This document shows, one piece after another, positions 52,956 to 60,893 of a stretch of 64,000 nt of DNA. Source of the stretch: Desulfobacula sp964636495 (GTDB lineage Bacteria; Desulfobacterota; Desulfobacteria; Desulfobacterales; Desulfobacteraceae); the NCBI GenBank assembly GCA_964636495.1, contig CAZWSL010000002.1, forward strand, positions 62,001 through 126,000, in the 5' to 3' direction. The position numbers were made by a program, and so were the translations under genes. Below the pieces are notes generated by a model. That model made no database searches. It was given only the letters and a program-made list of their open reading frames with translations, and was not told where the DNA came from. Each line of letters begins with the position of its first letter. Positions within the stretch are counted from its first letter, which is position 1.

Positions 52956-53696
52956 CTATTCAAATATACGATCAGCTACAACAAAGCCCATGGTGGCTAT
53001 TTTAAATTTATTTGCCTGAAACTCAAAGCGTTCAGCCAGCTCTTTATCAATGGTTTCCCTTAGAAAAATAATAGTTGTAAAAAAAATAGTGGTATCAACG
53101 TAGCAGCCACCTATACCGAATACTGATTTTACCCCTTCCTTTTCAACAAAATCCTGGGCCGCAATGATTTTCCTGCCCTGGCTATCAACCTCAGTGCCGG
53201 CATCCTTTACAAAGAATACGCCACTGATATTCTTGAATACCCTGGCAACCAGTTTTGTATCAGCTTTGTCAATCCAGTCAATTTCTGCCCCCAGCTGGGT
53301 CAGCAGTCGTGACATCATAGGTATTTTGTTCATAAAGGCAGATGATGTAAGAGGAATGCCGATATGACCCTTGGAGTTACGGCGGTCATTCCACTCTGTT
53401 TTTTTACCCCTGCTGCCCAGCAGGGAAAGAACAAGGGTATCATTTGTCATCAATCCTCTGATATCAGCAGAGTCAGCCAGACTGTTTACAAATGCCTGGT
53501 TGCTGCCCGGCAGATTTCTAAAAGGAATAGTTGCAAAAAGTCTGGCAAGAATAATGGACTCCTCCAGCTCTTCATAGAGAGTAGACATATATTGCTGTGC
53601 AGCATCGGCAAGGCAGCTGCAAGTGCTGTGATAATCCTTTATTTTGCTCTGCAGATTGGTAAAATCCTGAATGGAAAATCTGTTTAAGTGTGCCAT
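52956..53696 (-). CDS. Unrecognised cytoplasmic protein paired with a hybrid kinase
   Basis: I do not recognise this 246-residue protein. There is no signal peptide or membrane span. The first 100 residues are helical (FTNLQSKIKDYHSTCSCLAD). The rest looks alpha/beta with a conserved-looking EVDSQGRKIIAAQDF and FGIGGCYVDTTIFFTTIIFL. Low-complexity and catalytic motifs are absent. It lies directly before the triple-receiver kinase and after the REC-GGDEF gene, so a sensory input domain, perhaps GAF-like, is plausible. The stop codon abuts the kinase start region, suggesting coupling. Confidence 0.75.
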   Translation of the reverse strand: MAHLNRFSIQDFTNLQSKIKDYHSTCSCLADAAQQYMSTLYEELEESIILARLFATIPFRNLPGSNQAFVNSLADSADIRGLMTNDTLVLSLLGSRGKKTEWNDRRNSKGHIGIPLTSSAFMNKIPMMSRLLTQLGAEIDWIDKADTKLVARVFKNISGVFFVKDAGTEVDSQGRKIIAAQDFVEKEGVKSVFGIGGCYVDTTIFFTTIIFLRETIDKELAERFEFQANKFKIATMGFVVADRIFE

Positions 53697-53745
53697 GGCT
53701 ATACTCCTTTTTCTAAATATTTGGAAAATATGGGAATATTATAAT

Positions 53746-54705
53746 TTATCCTGCTACTACCCGGTTACGGCCCTCTTTTTTAGCAGTGTATAAACGCTTA
53801 TCTGCAGTTTGCAACAGCTGTTCAAGCACTTTATGCGGATCTTCGATATGTGATTCAGCTGTTGCCACTCCAAAGCTGGCAGTAATCTTAAGCTCCTGAT
53901 CATTATAGTATATGGGTGTCTCATCAACTGCCCTGCGGAGCCGCTCGGCATTTATTGCTGCTCCAGTCAAGTCTGTAACAGGAAGGATGACAATAAATTC
54001 CTCTCCCCCATAGCGGCATATCCAGTCAATATCCTGGCGTATCTGCTGCTGCAGTATCTTGACAAAAGCGTGCAGCACCTGGTCACCGCATTGGTGCCCA
54101 TATGTATCATTAACTTTTTTAAAAAAATCTATATCGTTCAGTATCAGAGAGATGGGGATTTCATAACGCTGGCTCCGTTTTATCTCTTTAGGGAGACGTT
54201 CATTCAGATAGCTTCGGTTATAGCAGCCGGTAAGTGCATCGGTGATGGACAGCTGTTTGATTTTTGTGTTGGCTTTTTCAAGCTGTGTTATTTTTTGCTC
54301 AAGCTCCCTGTTCTGCTGAAAGAGCCGGACAAAGATACTTACTTTGCTTTTGAGAATATAGGGCTGCAGCGGTTTGAAAAGATAATCCACAGCACCGCTC
54401 TCATAACCTTTGAAAATATGCTTTTCCTCTTTGTTTATTGCAGTGACAAAAATGATGGGTACATCACGGGTCCTTGCAGTGCCTCGCATCAGCTCTGCTG
54501 TTTCAAAACCATCCATGCCGGGCATCTGGACATCCATCAGTATGAGGGCAAAACTGTACTCAAGTAACCGCTCAAGCGCCTCACTGCCAGACCGGGCCTT
54601 GATGATGTTTAAATCAAAATCATCGAGCAGTTCCTCGAGGACCAGCAGGTTTTCCTCCCGGTCGTCGACAATCAATATACTGGTTTTTTTATTTTCTGTT
54701 TTCAT
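53746..54705 (-). CDS. Response regulator with GGDEF diguanylate cyclase domain
   Basis: The 319-residue protein has a receiver (ILIVDDREENL, phospho-Asp in LILMDVQMPGMDG, near residue 57), a linker coiled coil (residues about 125-150) and a GGDEF domain with an intact active site RYGGEEFIVIL. It should make cyclic di-GMP when phosphorylated. The product-inhibition I-site normally reads RxxD five residues before GGEEF; here it reads QDID, so feedback inhibition may be weakened. It is first in the operon with the unknown protein, hybrid kinase and CheR, and is the likely output of that kinase. Confidence 0.93.
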   Translation of the reverse strand: MKTENKKTSILIVDDREENLLVLEELLDDFDLNIIKARSGSEALERLLEYSFALILMDVQMPGMDGFETAELMRGTARTRDVPIIFVTAINKEEKHIFKGYESGAVDYLFKPLQPYILKSKVSIFVRLFQQNRELEQKITQLEKANTKIKQLSITDALTGCYNRSYLNERLPKEIKRSQRYEIPISLILNDIDFFKKVNDTYGHQCGDQVLHAFVKILQQQIRQDIDWICRYGGEEFIVILPVTDLTGAAINAERLRRAVDETPIYYNDQELKITASFGVATAESHIEDPHKVLEQLLQTADKRLYTAKKEGRNRVVAG

Positions 54706-55146
54706 AATTCTTTACCGTCGAGGTTGGTGGCCTATGTGATTTCAAGATGATTTCCAAATGCTTCAAGCGTTAAATAGTCGGCAAGCTGTCTGTGTCTCAT
54801 TTTCCGGCCGGCATTGTTGATAGAATAAGTCATTAACAGAACAGAGCGTTTATCCACCACTATAAGTAATTTAATGATTTTTTTAATCTTCTGTCAATAT
54901 GAAAATGTTTTTTTAAGAGGAGAATTTATTCCATTGCAATTTAATTATCAATTCAAGAATTTACAAAACCTCCAATGAGAGTCCAGCCGGGAAAAGTAAA
55001 AACTGTTTCTTTGTCCACTCTTTTCATGGTAATATCCATACAGTTTTGTCCTGTAAAATGGTGGTTAACATGCAGCAAATCTGGTGCAGGACGTAATTGT
55101 TGTGCTGCTGATACCAGAAGAGAGAAAGAGAGTTAAAAGAGTATCT
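54706..55146. other. Intergenic region between divergent units
   Basis: About 440 bases separate the REC-GGDEF gene (minus) from the cysteine desulfidase-like gene (plus). I find no gene, strong promoter pair or structured element in it. A short continuation of the downstream frame (from 55084) lacks a ribosome site. Confidence 0.4.
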
Positions 55147-56427
55147 ATGGAAAATAATAATAAACAATATAATGCTTATATTGATATTCTGAGGGAAGAA
55201 CTTGTTCCTGCTATGGGGTGTACTGAACCGATTGCCGTTGCCTATGCAGCAGCAAAAGCAAGGGAGATTCTCGGTAGTCAGCCTGAGCGTGTCGTGATTG
55301 AAGCCAGTGACAATATTATTAAAAATGTTAAGAGTGTTGTTGTCCCGAACAGTGGTAACCTCAGAGGTATAAAGGCTTCAGCAGCAGCGGGAATTGTTGC
55401 AGGGGATGCTGATAAGGTTCTTGAGGTGTTGTCGTCTGTGAATGATGAAGAGAAAAAGGCTATCAGGTTTTTTCTTGAAAACCGGGATATAAAACTGTGC
55501 GAGTCAGAAAGTGATTTAAAATTTGATCTGGTTGTCACGGTTTTCAGCAGTCAATCAAACGTTTCTGTTCAGATTTCCCATTTTCATACCAATATTGTTT
55601 TAATTACTAAAAATGATAACATTGTTTATCAAAACCAGGAGTGTGACACGGTCAATACTTCAAATCTCACAGATCGATCACTGTTAAATGTAAAAGACAT
55701 TGCAGCGTTTGCCGAGGCTGTTAAAATTTCTGAGGTTGAAAAAACTCTGCAGCGTCAAATTGATTTTAATCTGAAGATTGCAAGGGAAGGTATTAAAGGT
55801 GAGTGGGGTGCAAATATAGGATCGGTTCTTCTGAACACCTGGGGTGACGATATAAAGATAAGAGCAAGGGCAATGGCTGCTGCCGGATCAGATGCCAGGA
55901 TGAGTGGATGCGAGCTTCCGGTTATAATTGTTTCCGGGAGCGGTAATCAGGGAATTGCAGCCTCTGTCCCCGTTATTGAATATGCCAGCGAACTTGATGT
56001 TTCAAAAGAGGTGTTGTTCAGGGCACTGATTGTATCCAATCTTGTTACTATTCACCAGAAAACCGGAATTGGAAGATTATCTGCATACTGCGGTGCAGTC
56101 AGTGCAGGTGTTGGTGCCGGCGCCGGAATAGCATGGCTGCATGGCGGAAGATATACTGAAATAGCCCACACAATAGTAAATGCCCTTGCCATAGTATCAG
56201 GGATAGTATGTGATGGCGCAAAACCTTCATGTGCAGGGAAAATAGCTTCTTCTGTTGATGCAGCAATTGTGGGATTTCATATGTACCGCCAGGGACAGCA
56301 GTTTTACGGCGGAGATGGAATTGTGAAAAAAGGTGTTGAAAATACCATTGCCAATATTGGCAGACTGGGGCGTAATGGAATGCGCGAAACAGATAAAGAG
56401 ATCATTCGGATGATGCTGGAGGAGTAG
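55147..56427 (+). CDS. L-cysteine desulfidase-like protein (UPF0597/CyuA family)
   Basis: The protein of about 426 residues matches the UPF0597/SDH-alpha-like family, some members of which break L-cysteine into pyruvate, ammonia and sulfide using a [4Fe-4S] cluster. Candidate cluster cysteines are in AMGCTEPIAVAYA (near residue 25), GCELPVI and CDGAKPSCAGK (near residues 355-365). The glycine-rich SGSGNQGIAASVPV is typical. The upstream in-frame extension to 55084 has no support, so ATG 55147 is used. Serine or another hydroxyamino acid could be the substrate instead. Two small genes and a reductase follow on the same strand. Confidence 0.85.
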   Translation: MENNNKQYNAYIDILREELVPAMGCTEPIAVAYAAAKAREILGSQPERVVIEASDNIIKNVKSVVVPNSGNLRGIKASAAAGIVAGDADKVLEVLSSVNDEEKKAIRFFLENRDIKLCESESDLKFDLVVTVFSSQSNVSVQISHFHTNIVLITKNDNIVYQNQECDTVNTSNLTDRSLLNVKDIAAFAEAVKISEVEKTLQRQIDFNLKIAREGIKGEWGANIGSVLLNTWGDDIKIRARAMAAAGSDARMSGCELPVIIVSGSGNQGIAASVPVIEYASELDVSKEVLFRALIVSNLVTIHQKTGIGRLSAYCGAVSAGVGAGAGIAWLHGGRYTEIAHTIVNALAIVSGIVCDGAKPSCAGKIASSVDAAIVGFHMYRQGQQFYGGDGIVKKGVENTIANIGRLGRNGMRETDKEIIRMMLEE

Positions 56428-56450
56428 CAGGGGAGAAGGGAGAAGAACAG

Positions 56451-56663
56451 ATGAATCAAGATGTAACCGTTTTTAAAGCATATCCTTTTAAAAAAGGACA
56501 GAAGATCCGTATTGAAGGATCCGGCAGGTCTGGGGATTGGGAGGTGTTAGACTGCAGTGAATCAAAGGTTACCCTGCAATGTCCCATCTCAAAAAAAGAG
56601 TATGAATGGACAAGATTCTGTTACCATATTGAGGAAAAAAATATGAAATGGCCTTGTGACTGA
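56451..56663 (+). CDS. Hypothetical 70-residue protein
   Basis: The small product has a beta-rich look (KKGQKIRIEGSGRSGDWEVL, then KVTLQCPISKKEYEW), with three cysteines and an aromatic C-terminus, which would suit a small barrel. GGAG-type purines (GGGAGAAGGG) lie before the ATG. It is 23 bases after the desulfidase-like gene and 22 bases before the reductase gene, so it is probably translated as part of that unit. No family is recognised. Confidence 0.65.
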   Translation: MNQDVTVFKAYPFKKGQKIRIEGSGRSGDWEVLDCSESKVTLQCPISKKEYEWTRFCYHIEEKNMKWPCD

Positions 56664-56685
56664 TAATTAATAAAGGAGTTCAGAT

Positions 56686-57225
56686 GTGAAAGTTATTCTT
56701 TTAATGGCTGTTACGGCTGATGGTATGATTGCAAGGTGTGCAGACCATGTAATAGACTGGACAGGTAAAGCAGACAAAAAATATTTTGTTCATGTGACAA
56801 AAAAGGCCGGTGCCATGATCATGGGGTCTAAAACATTTGATATGATAGGCTCTGTACTGTCCGGACGTAAGAATATCGTTATGACCAGAGATAAAACAAG
56901 AAAAAGCAGCCATAAAAATTTAATTTTTACAGACCGTCTTCCTGAGTTAATATTAAAAGATCTACACTCTCATGGTTATCAGTCTGCAGTGGTTATTGGA
57001 GGGTCAATTATCAACACACTCTTTTTAAGGGAGAATCTGATAGATGAAATCCACCTTACAATCGTACCAAAACTTTTTGGGACAGGCATTGCATTATTTA
57101 ATAAATCTTTGAATACTCAATTGGAACTAATAGAGTCTCAAGAGCTGGAAAAAGGCCATATACTGCTTAAATACAAAGTGGATAATCATACGGGAACACG
57201 TGCAGCTAAAAGCCGGAGAACTTGA
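56686..57225 (+). CDS. RibD C-terminal/dihydrofolate-reductase-like protein
   Basis: The 179-residue protein has the DHFR-like fold of the RibD C-terminal domain: VILLMAVTADGMIAR at the start, DWTGKADKKYFVHVTKKAGAM with MGSKTFDMIG, NIVMTRDKT, and GGSIINTLFLRENLIDEIHL for NADPH binding. Stand-alone members reduce pterins or related compounds, or are uncharacterised; riboflavin synthesis is not implied because the deaminase half is missing. GTG at 56686 follows AAGGAG by 7 bases. It is third in a small plus-strand unit. Confidence 0.85.
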   Translation: MKVILLMAVTADGMIARCADHVIDWTGKADKKYFVHVTKKAGAMIMGSKTFDMIGSVLSGRKNIVMTRDKTRKSSHKNLIFTDRLPELILKDLHSHGYQSAVVIGGSIINTLFLRENLIDEIHLTIVPKLFGTGIALFNKSLNTQLELIESQELEKGHILLKYKVDNHTGTRAAKSRRT

Positions 57226-57286
57226 CAATATTGAAAATAGAAATAGATTTGAGTGATGATATAAATTTACAGAAAGAGTCTTTTAC

Positions 57287-57388
57287 ATGGTAAAGAAAAA
57301 AAAGAGAAAAAATATAGTTATCCGGTTTTTTGAGTGGCTTGAAAAGAGTAATCAAAAAGCAGTGAAAAGCGGTTTGTGCGGAGGATGA
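57287..57388 (+). CDS. Candidate 33-residue basic small protein
   Basis: A short frame encodes a very basic start (MVKKKKRKN), an amphipathic stretch (IVIRFFEWLEKSNQKAVKSG) and a Cys-Gly-Gly end. GAAAGAG lies 9 bases before the ATG. It fits the gap between the reductase gene and the next hypothetical on the same strand. The basic, amphipathic and CGG composition is unlike random frames here, but no family can be named with confidence. Confidence 0.45.
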   Translation: MVKKKKRKNIVIRFFEWLEKSNQKAVKSGLCGG

Positions 57389-57452
57389 GTCCCCATAAAG
57401 AAAAGATAAACTGCCTGTATGGCAGATAAAAATTGAAAAGAGGTTGTCATAT

Positions 57453-57881
57453 ATGGGTGATGCAAAAATAAAAGGGCTGTTACAGAAAATCAATTTTATT
57501 GCAACAGATATGGAAATGCAAAAACAGATTCTATTTTCCATGCCTTCAGAAAATAAAGAAGATATAGAGCAGATGGTGGTTAAGATAGCTGCTCTCAAAA
57601 AACAGATTATGGATTTAAGAGAGGAAATCAAGGCTATAGATAAAAGTGAATATGACAAAATCATTGCAATTGAAAACGGAACAAAAAAATTCCAGGAAAT
57701 GTCTAATAATAAAAAATTTGTCAATGTTACGACTTTAAATGAGTCAGGTGAGTGTTTTATAACATTGAATGACGGGACCCGTATAGATTGCCTTGTTACA
57801 GCACAGGATGAAAATGATAATGTTACGATTTTAACTATTGATGGTGAGGCAAAAGAGTATCCCAACGGCATTATAAAGTAA
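57453..57881 (+). CDS. Hypothetical coiled-coil protein
   Basis: This product of about 142 residues is not recognised. Residues 25-75 form a coiled coil (QMVVKIAALKKQIMDLREEI). The C-terminal 60 residues look like two small beta units (VNVTTLNESGECFITLNDGT, then NVTILTIDGEAKEYPNG). No signal or membrane segment is present. AGAGG lies 9 bases before ATG 57453; a TTG at 57444 would add three residues. A long reading frame on the opposite strand here is rich in Ser, Phe and Ile and looks like a shadow. Confidence 0.7.
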   Translation: MGDAKIKGLLQKINFIATDMEMQKQILFSMPSENKEDIEQMVVKIAALKKQIMDLREEIKAIDKSEYDKIIAIENGTKKFQEMSNNKKFVNVTTLNESGECFITLNDGTRIDCLVTAQDENDNVTILTIDGEAKEYPNGIIK

Positions 57882-57929
57882 AAAAACAGCAGCTGTTACT
57901 TTTATATCTAAACATTTTATTTTTTCAGA

Positions 57930-60566
57930 TTAAATATCCATATCCATCTGTAACGGATTGAGGTGTTGGTCTGCATACTCTTTAAACACCCCGTTATTGA
58001 CAAAGAAATCGTAGATATCTCCATCAATGTGATTGTCATTTTTCATGAATTTCATAATTTTTACTGCCTGGGATATTTTCATTGGATCCCTGTATGGCCT
58101 GTCCTTTGCGGTCAGAGCCTCAAAAATATCTGCAATTGCAAGTATCCGGGACTGAAGAGCGAGATCTTTTTTTGATAAATGATTTGGATATCCTGTACCA
58201 TCAAGCTTTTCATGATGCGATGATGCAAATTCAGCCACACGGGAAAGCTGTTCTGGAAAAGGCAGTACTTCGGTAATTTTCTGGGTGGCCAGAGCATGGT
58301 TTTCAACAACCTGGCGCTCATCATCTGTTAAGGTGCCTTTTAGAATACAGAGGTTCTTAATCTCATTATCAGTAAGATAAGGAAAGGTTTTATTATTAAA
58401 TTGATAGCTTTTCCGGGCAATTGCCTTTATCCGGTATATTTTTTTTTCAGTCATGATATTATCGGGGTGATTACATGATTTTATAAAAGCCAGCTCATTT
58501 TTTAACGTATCAATCTGATTTTTCAAGTTATTTTTCAATGTTTTGATATGGAATCCTGCATGATTGTCAGATTTGGCAAAAGCGTTTTTTTTGTTTGTAA
58601 ACTCCATCTGCATCAAAGATTCAATCAGATGGAATCGTATTTCAATAATGTTGATTCTATCAATCAGTTTTTCAAGCCTGGTTCCTTTATCGATAATATG
58701 CTGTGGCGTTACAATTTTACCAATATCATGCATCCAGGCTGCAATTCTGAGTTCTTCCAACTCTTCTGCTGTGAAAAAAACATTTTTAAACTGTCCGCTG
58801 TTATTTTGATTGATACTGTTTGCTATAAGCATGCTTAGATCCACAACACGTTTTATATGTCCACCTGTATAGGGTGATTTTTCATCTATTGCAGCAGCCA
58901 TGCTTTTCAGAAACGCAGAGATCAGTTCCTTAAGACTGCGTATCAGTTGTGCTGTTGTTAGAGCTACTGCAATCTGGGAGGCAATGACTGATAAAAGTTC
59001 TTCGTCTTTTTTATTATAATACCCATCTTTTTTATTTATAACCTGGACAACGCCTATGATAACCCCGTCACGATTGATAATCGGGGCACAGAGTACTGTT
59101 TTTGTCCTGAATCCGGTTTTCCTGTCAACTTTGTCAGAAAAACGGGCATCTTTATAAGCGTCTTTTATATTGAGAATCTCTCCTGTTGTGGCAACATGTC
59201 CTGCAAGTCCCTGGCTGACCGGAAAGCGGATTTCTTTTATTTCAGATTGTTCAGCAACCCTGGCCCACAGTTCCTTGGATTGAGTATCCAGAAGAAAAAG
59301 AGAACTTCTCTCTGCATGAAAAACAGTGGTGATTTTGTTGACAATTATCTCAAAAAGAGAATCAAGATCATTTGTCTGTGCAACAGAATTGCTGATATCA
59401 TAAAATACGGCACGCTGCTCCTGATCTTCTACAATTTTCTGGCACAGATAAAAATTTTCCACTGCAATGGCAGTCTGATAAGCAAATGCTTTTAAAAGAG
59501 TTTCATCTTTATCCTGAAAATCTCCCCCTTTTTTATTGATCAGCTGGATGACACCAATTGTTTCCCCTTGTAAATTTTTAAGTGGTCCGCATAATATATT
59601 CCTGGTTTTATAACCCAAAACCGTATCCATGGAAGAATCAAACCTGTCATCATCATATGCATTTTTGATATTGATGATTTTATTATGGACGGCAACCCAT
59701 CCTGCAACACCTTTGTCCATAGGTGTTCTGATCTCCCTGTTTTCCACTCCTATGGCCACCTTTGCCCACAATCCATTTGAAAAAGGGTCAAGGAGAAAAA
59801 GTGTAGCCCGCTCGCAATTCATTGCTTTGCTTGCCGTTGTTACTATTCTGTTAATCAAACCGTTAATTCCGGAGTGCAGTGCAGAAATGTCAGTCATATC
59901 CATTATGTCAGACATATATTTTAACGCTTTTTCTGTCTGGCGGGTTTTATTAAAACTGTCCTGAAAACGGATATTTGTCTCTTTCAGTTTCAGTGTTATC
60001 ATATTGAGAAAATTTCTGGTAAGACCCGGGCAGATGATAAAATAATCTTCAAGATTGTCGTAATGTATTTTCAGCATCTGACAGTCTGTCAGTGTTTCCA
60101 CAGTAGCAAGCCTCTCTCTTGAGGCAAAATAACTCATCTCTCCGACACTGTCGCCTGGTTTTATGATTGAAAGAGGGATTTTTTCATCATAATCTCCCTT
60201 TCTATATACAAGAGCTTCACCATGGGCCATCACATAAAAATAATCCCCGTGATCCCCCTCAAAAAAAAGGGTGGTGCGAGCCTTCAGACTGATCTCCTCA
60301 GCTCCTTTGGCAATAATTTTCAGTTCGGTTGTTGTAAGAGAAGAAAACAGACTGCATAATCGAAGTCTGTCAATCCTCTGGGCAGATACTGCTGCCTTGT
60401 AATCTTTTTTAGAAACCATTCCCTCTTCAAGCAGTATATCTCCTATGCGCTTCAGCTGTTTATTATCTTTGGTTTTTTCCTGTATTTCAAGACACTTGAG
60501 AATATCTTCTTGATTGCATTTAATATATTGACACAGTTTTTTAATTTTACTATCAGGGATATCCAT
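57930..60566 (-). CDS. Cyclic-nucleotide-binding, tandem GAF, HD-GYP phosphodiesterase
   Basis: The soluble protein of about 878 residues starts with a small helical region, then a cNMP-binding-like domain (about 70-190, with GDYFYVMAHGEALVY and PGDSVGEMSYFASRERLATVE). Two GAF domains follow (about 225-375 and 395-540). The HD-GYP domain carries MHDIGKIVTPQHIIDKGTRLE and HHEKLDGTGYPNHL. An insert of about 110 residues separates the HD motif from the rest of the domain, as in a known HD-GYP subgroup with MHD-x-GK-x-TTPE. It probably degrades cyclic di-GMP or a relative under control of the GAF/cNMP inputs. It is monocistronic. ATG 60566 is preferred over GTG 60569. Confidence 0.9.
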   Translation of the reverse strand: MDIPDSKIKKLCQYIKCNQEDILKCLEIQEKTKDNKQLKRIGDILLEEGMVSKKDYKAAVSAQRIDRLRLCSLFSSLTTTELKIIAKGAEEISLKARTTLFFEGDHGDYFYVMAHGEALVYRKGDYDEKIPLSIIKPGDSVGEMSYFASRERLATVETLTDCQMLKIHYDNLEDYFIICPGLTRNFLNMITLKLKETNIRFQDSFNKTRQTEKALKYMSDIMDMTDISALHSGINGLINRIVTTASKAMNCERATLFLLDPFSNGLWAKVAIGVENREIRTPMDKGVAGWVAVHNKIINIKNAYDDDRFDSSMDTVLGYKTRNILCGPLKNLQGETIGVIQLINKKGGDFQDKDETLLKAFAYQTAIAVENFYLCQKIVEDQEQRAVFYDISNSVAQTNDLDSLFEIIVNKITTVFHAERSSLFLLDTQSKELWARVAEQSEIKEIRFPVSQGLAGHVATTGEILNIKDAYKDARFSDKVDRKTGFRTKTVLCAPIINRDGVIIGVVQVINKKDGYYNKKDEELLSVIASQIAVALTTAQLIRSLKELISAFLKSMAAAIDEKSPYTGGHIKRVVDLSMLIANSINQNNSGQFKNVFFTAEELEELRIAAWMHDIGKIVTPQHIIDKGTRLEKLIDRINIIEIRFHLIESLMQMEFTNKKNAFAKSDNHAGFHIKTLKNNLKNQIDTLKNELAFIKSCNHPDNIMTEKKIYRIKAIARKSYQFNNKTFPYLTDNEIKNLCILKGTLTDDERQVVENHALATQKITEVLPFPEQLSRVAEFASSHHEKLDGTGYPNHLSKKDLALQSRILAIADIFEALTAKDRPYRDPMKISQAVKIMKFMKNDNHIDGDIYDFFVNNGVFKEYADQHLNPLQMDMDI

Positions 60567-60569
60567 CAC

Positions 60570-60826
60570 AAAAATCCATTAAAATATTATTTGCTGAAAA
60601 AGTCATATATTTTAAATTACAATGATAATATATACTTCTGTGGGCTGTTAGACAACGTTAAATTACCTTATTCTTCTATTTGGATACTCAATTTCATATC
60701 CAGGTTTTGAAAAAAGCTTAAGTCTAAAGCTGGGTTTATCTCTCCGGTTGAATTCAGTATATGTTTTAAAATACGGGAATGGTACCATTTAACAGCCTGT
60801 TCACCCCTGTTCCAAAAACTAAAATA
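60570..60826. other. Intergenic region upstream of the AsmA-like gene
   Basis: About 250 bases with no supported gene lie between the divergent HD-GYP and AsmA-like genes. The plus-strand promoter at its right end is listed separately; no clear minus-strand promoter was identified. Confidence 0.4.
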
Positions 60827-60855
60827 TTGACAATTAAAACGCAAGAGAATAATTA
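60827..60855 (+). promoter_or_regulatory. Predicted promoter of the AsmA-like operon
   Basis: TTGACA (60827-60832), 17-base spacer, TAATTA (60850-60855), 38 bases before the GTG start. The -35 is a perfect match; the -10 is weaker. Confidence 0.5.
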
Positions 60856-60893
60856 TATATAAAGCATTTCAACATAAATATCTGGAGAAAACC

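Noticed and set aside
57375..57420. Hammerhead-ribozyme-like string GGATGAGTCCCC followed by GAAA.
   Set aside because: The conserved CUGAUGA core is not met and the flanking helices do not form, so the resemblance is superficial.
57206..57871. A 221-codon open frame on the minus strand opposite the hypothetical coiled-coil gene.
   Set aside because: Its composition (Ser, Phe, Ile, Leu runs) is what the antisense of an AT-rich Lys/Glu-rich gene gives; there is no ribosome site or domain, and the plus-strand frame has a good start.
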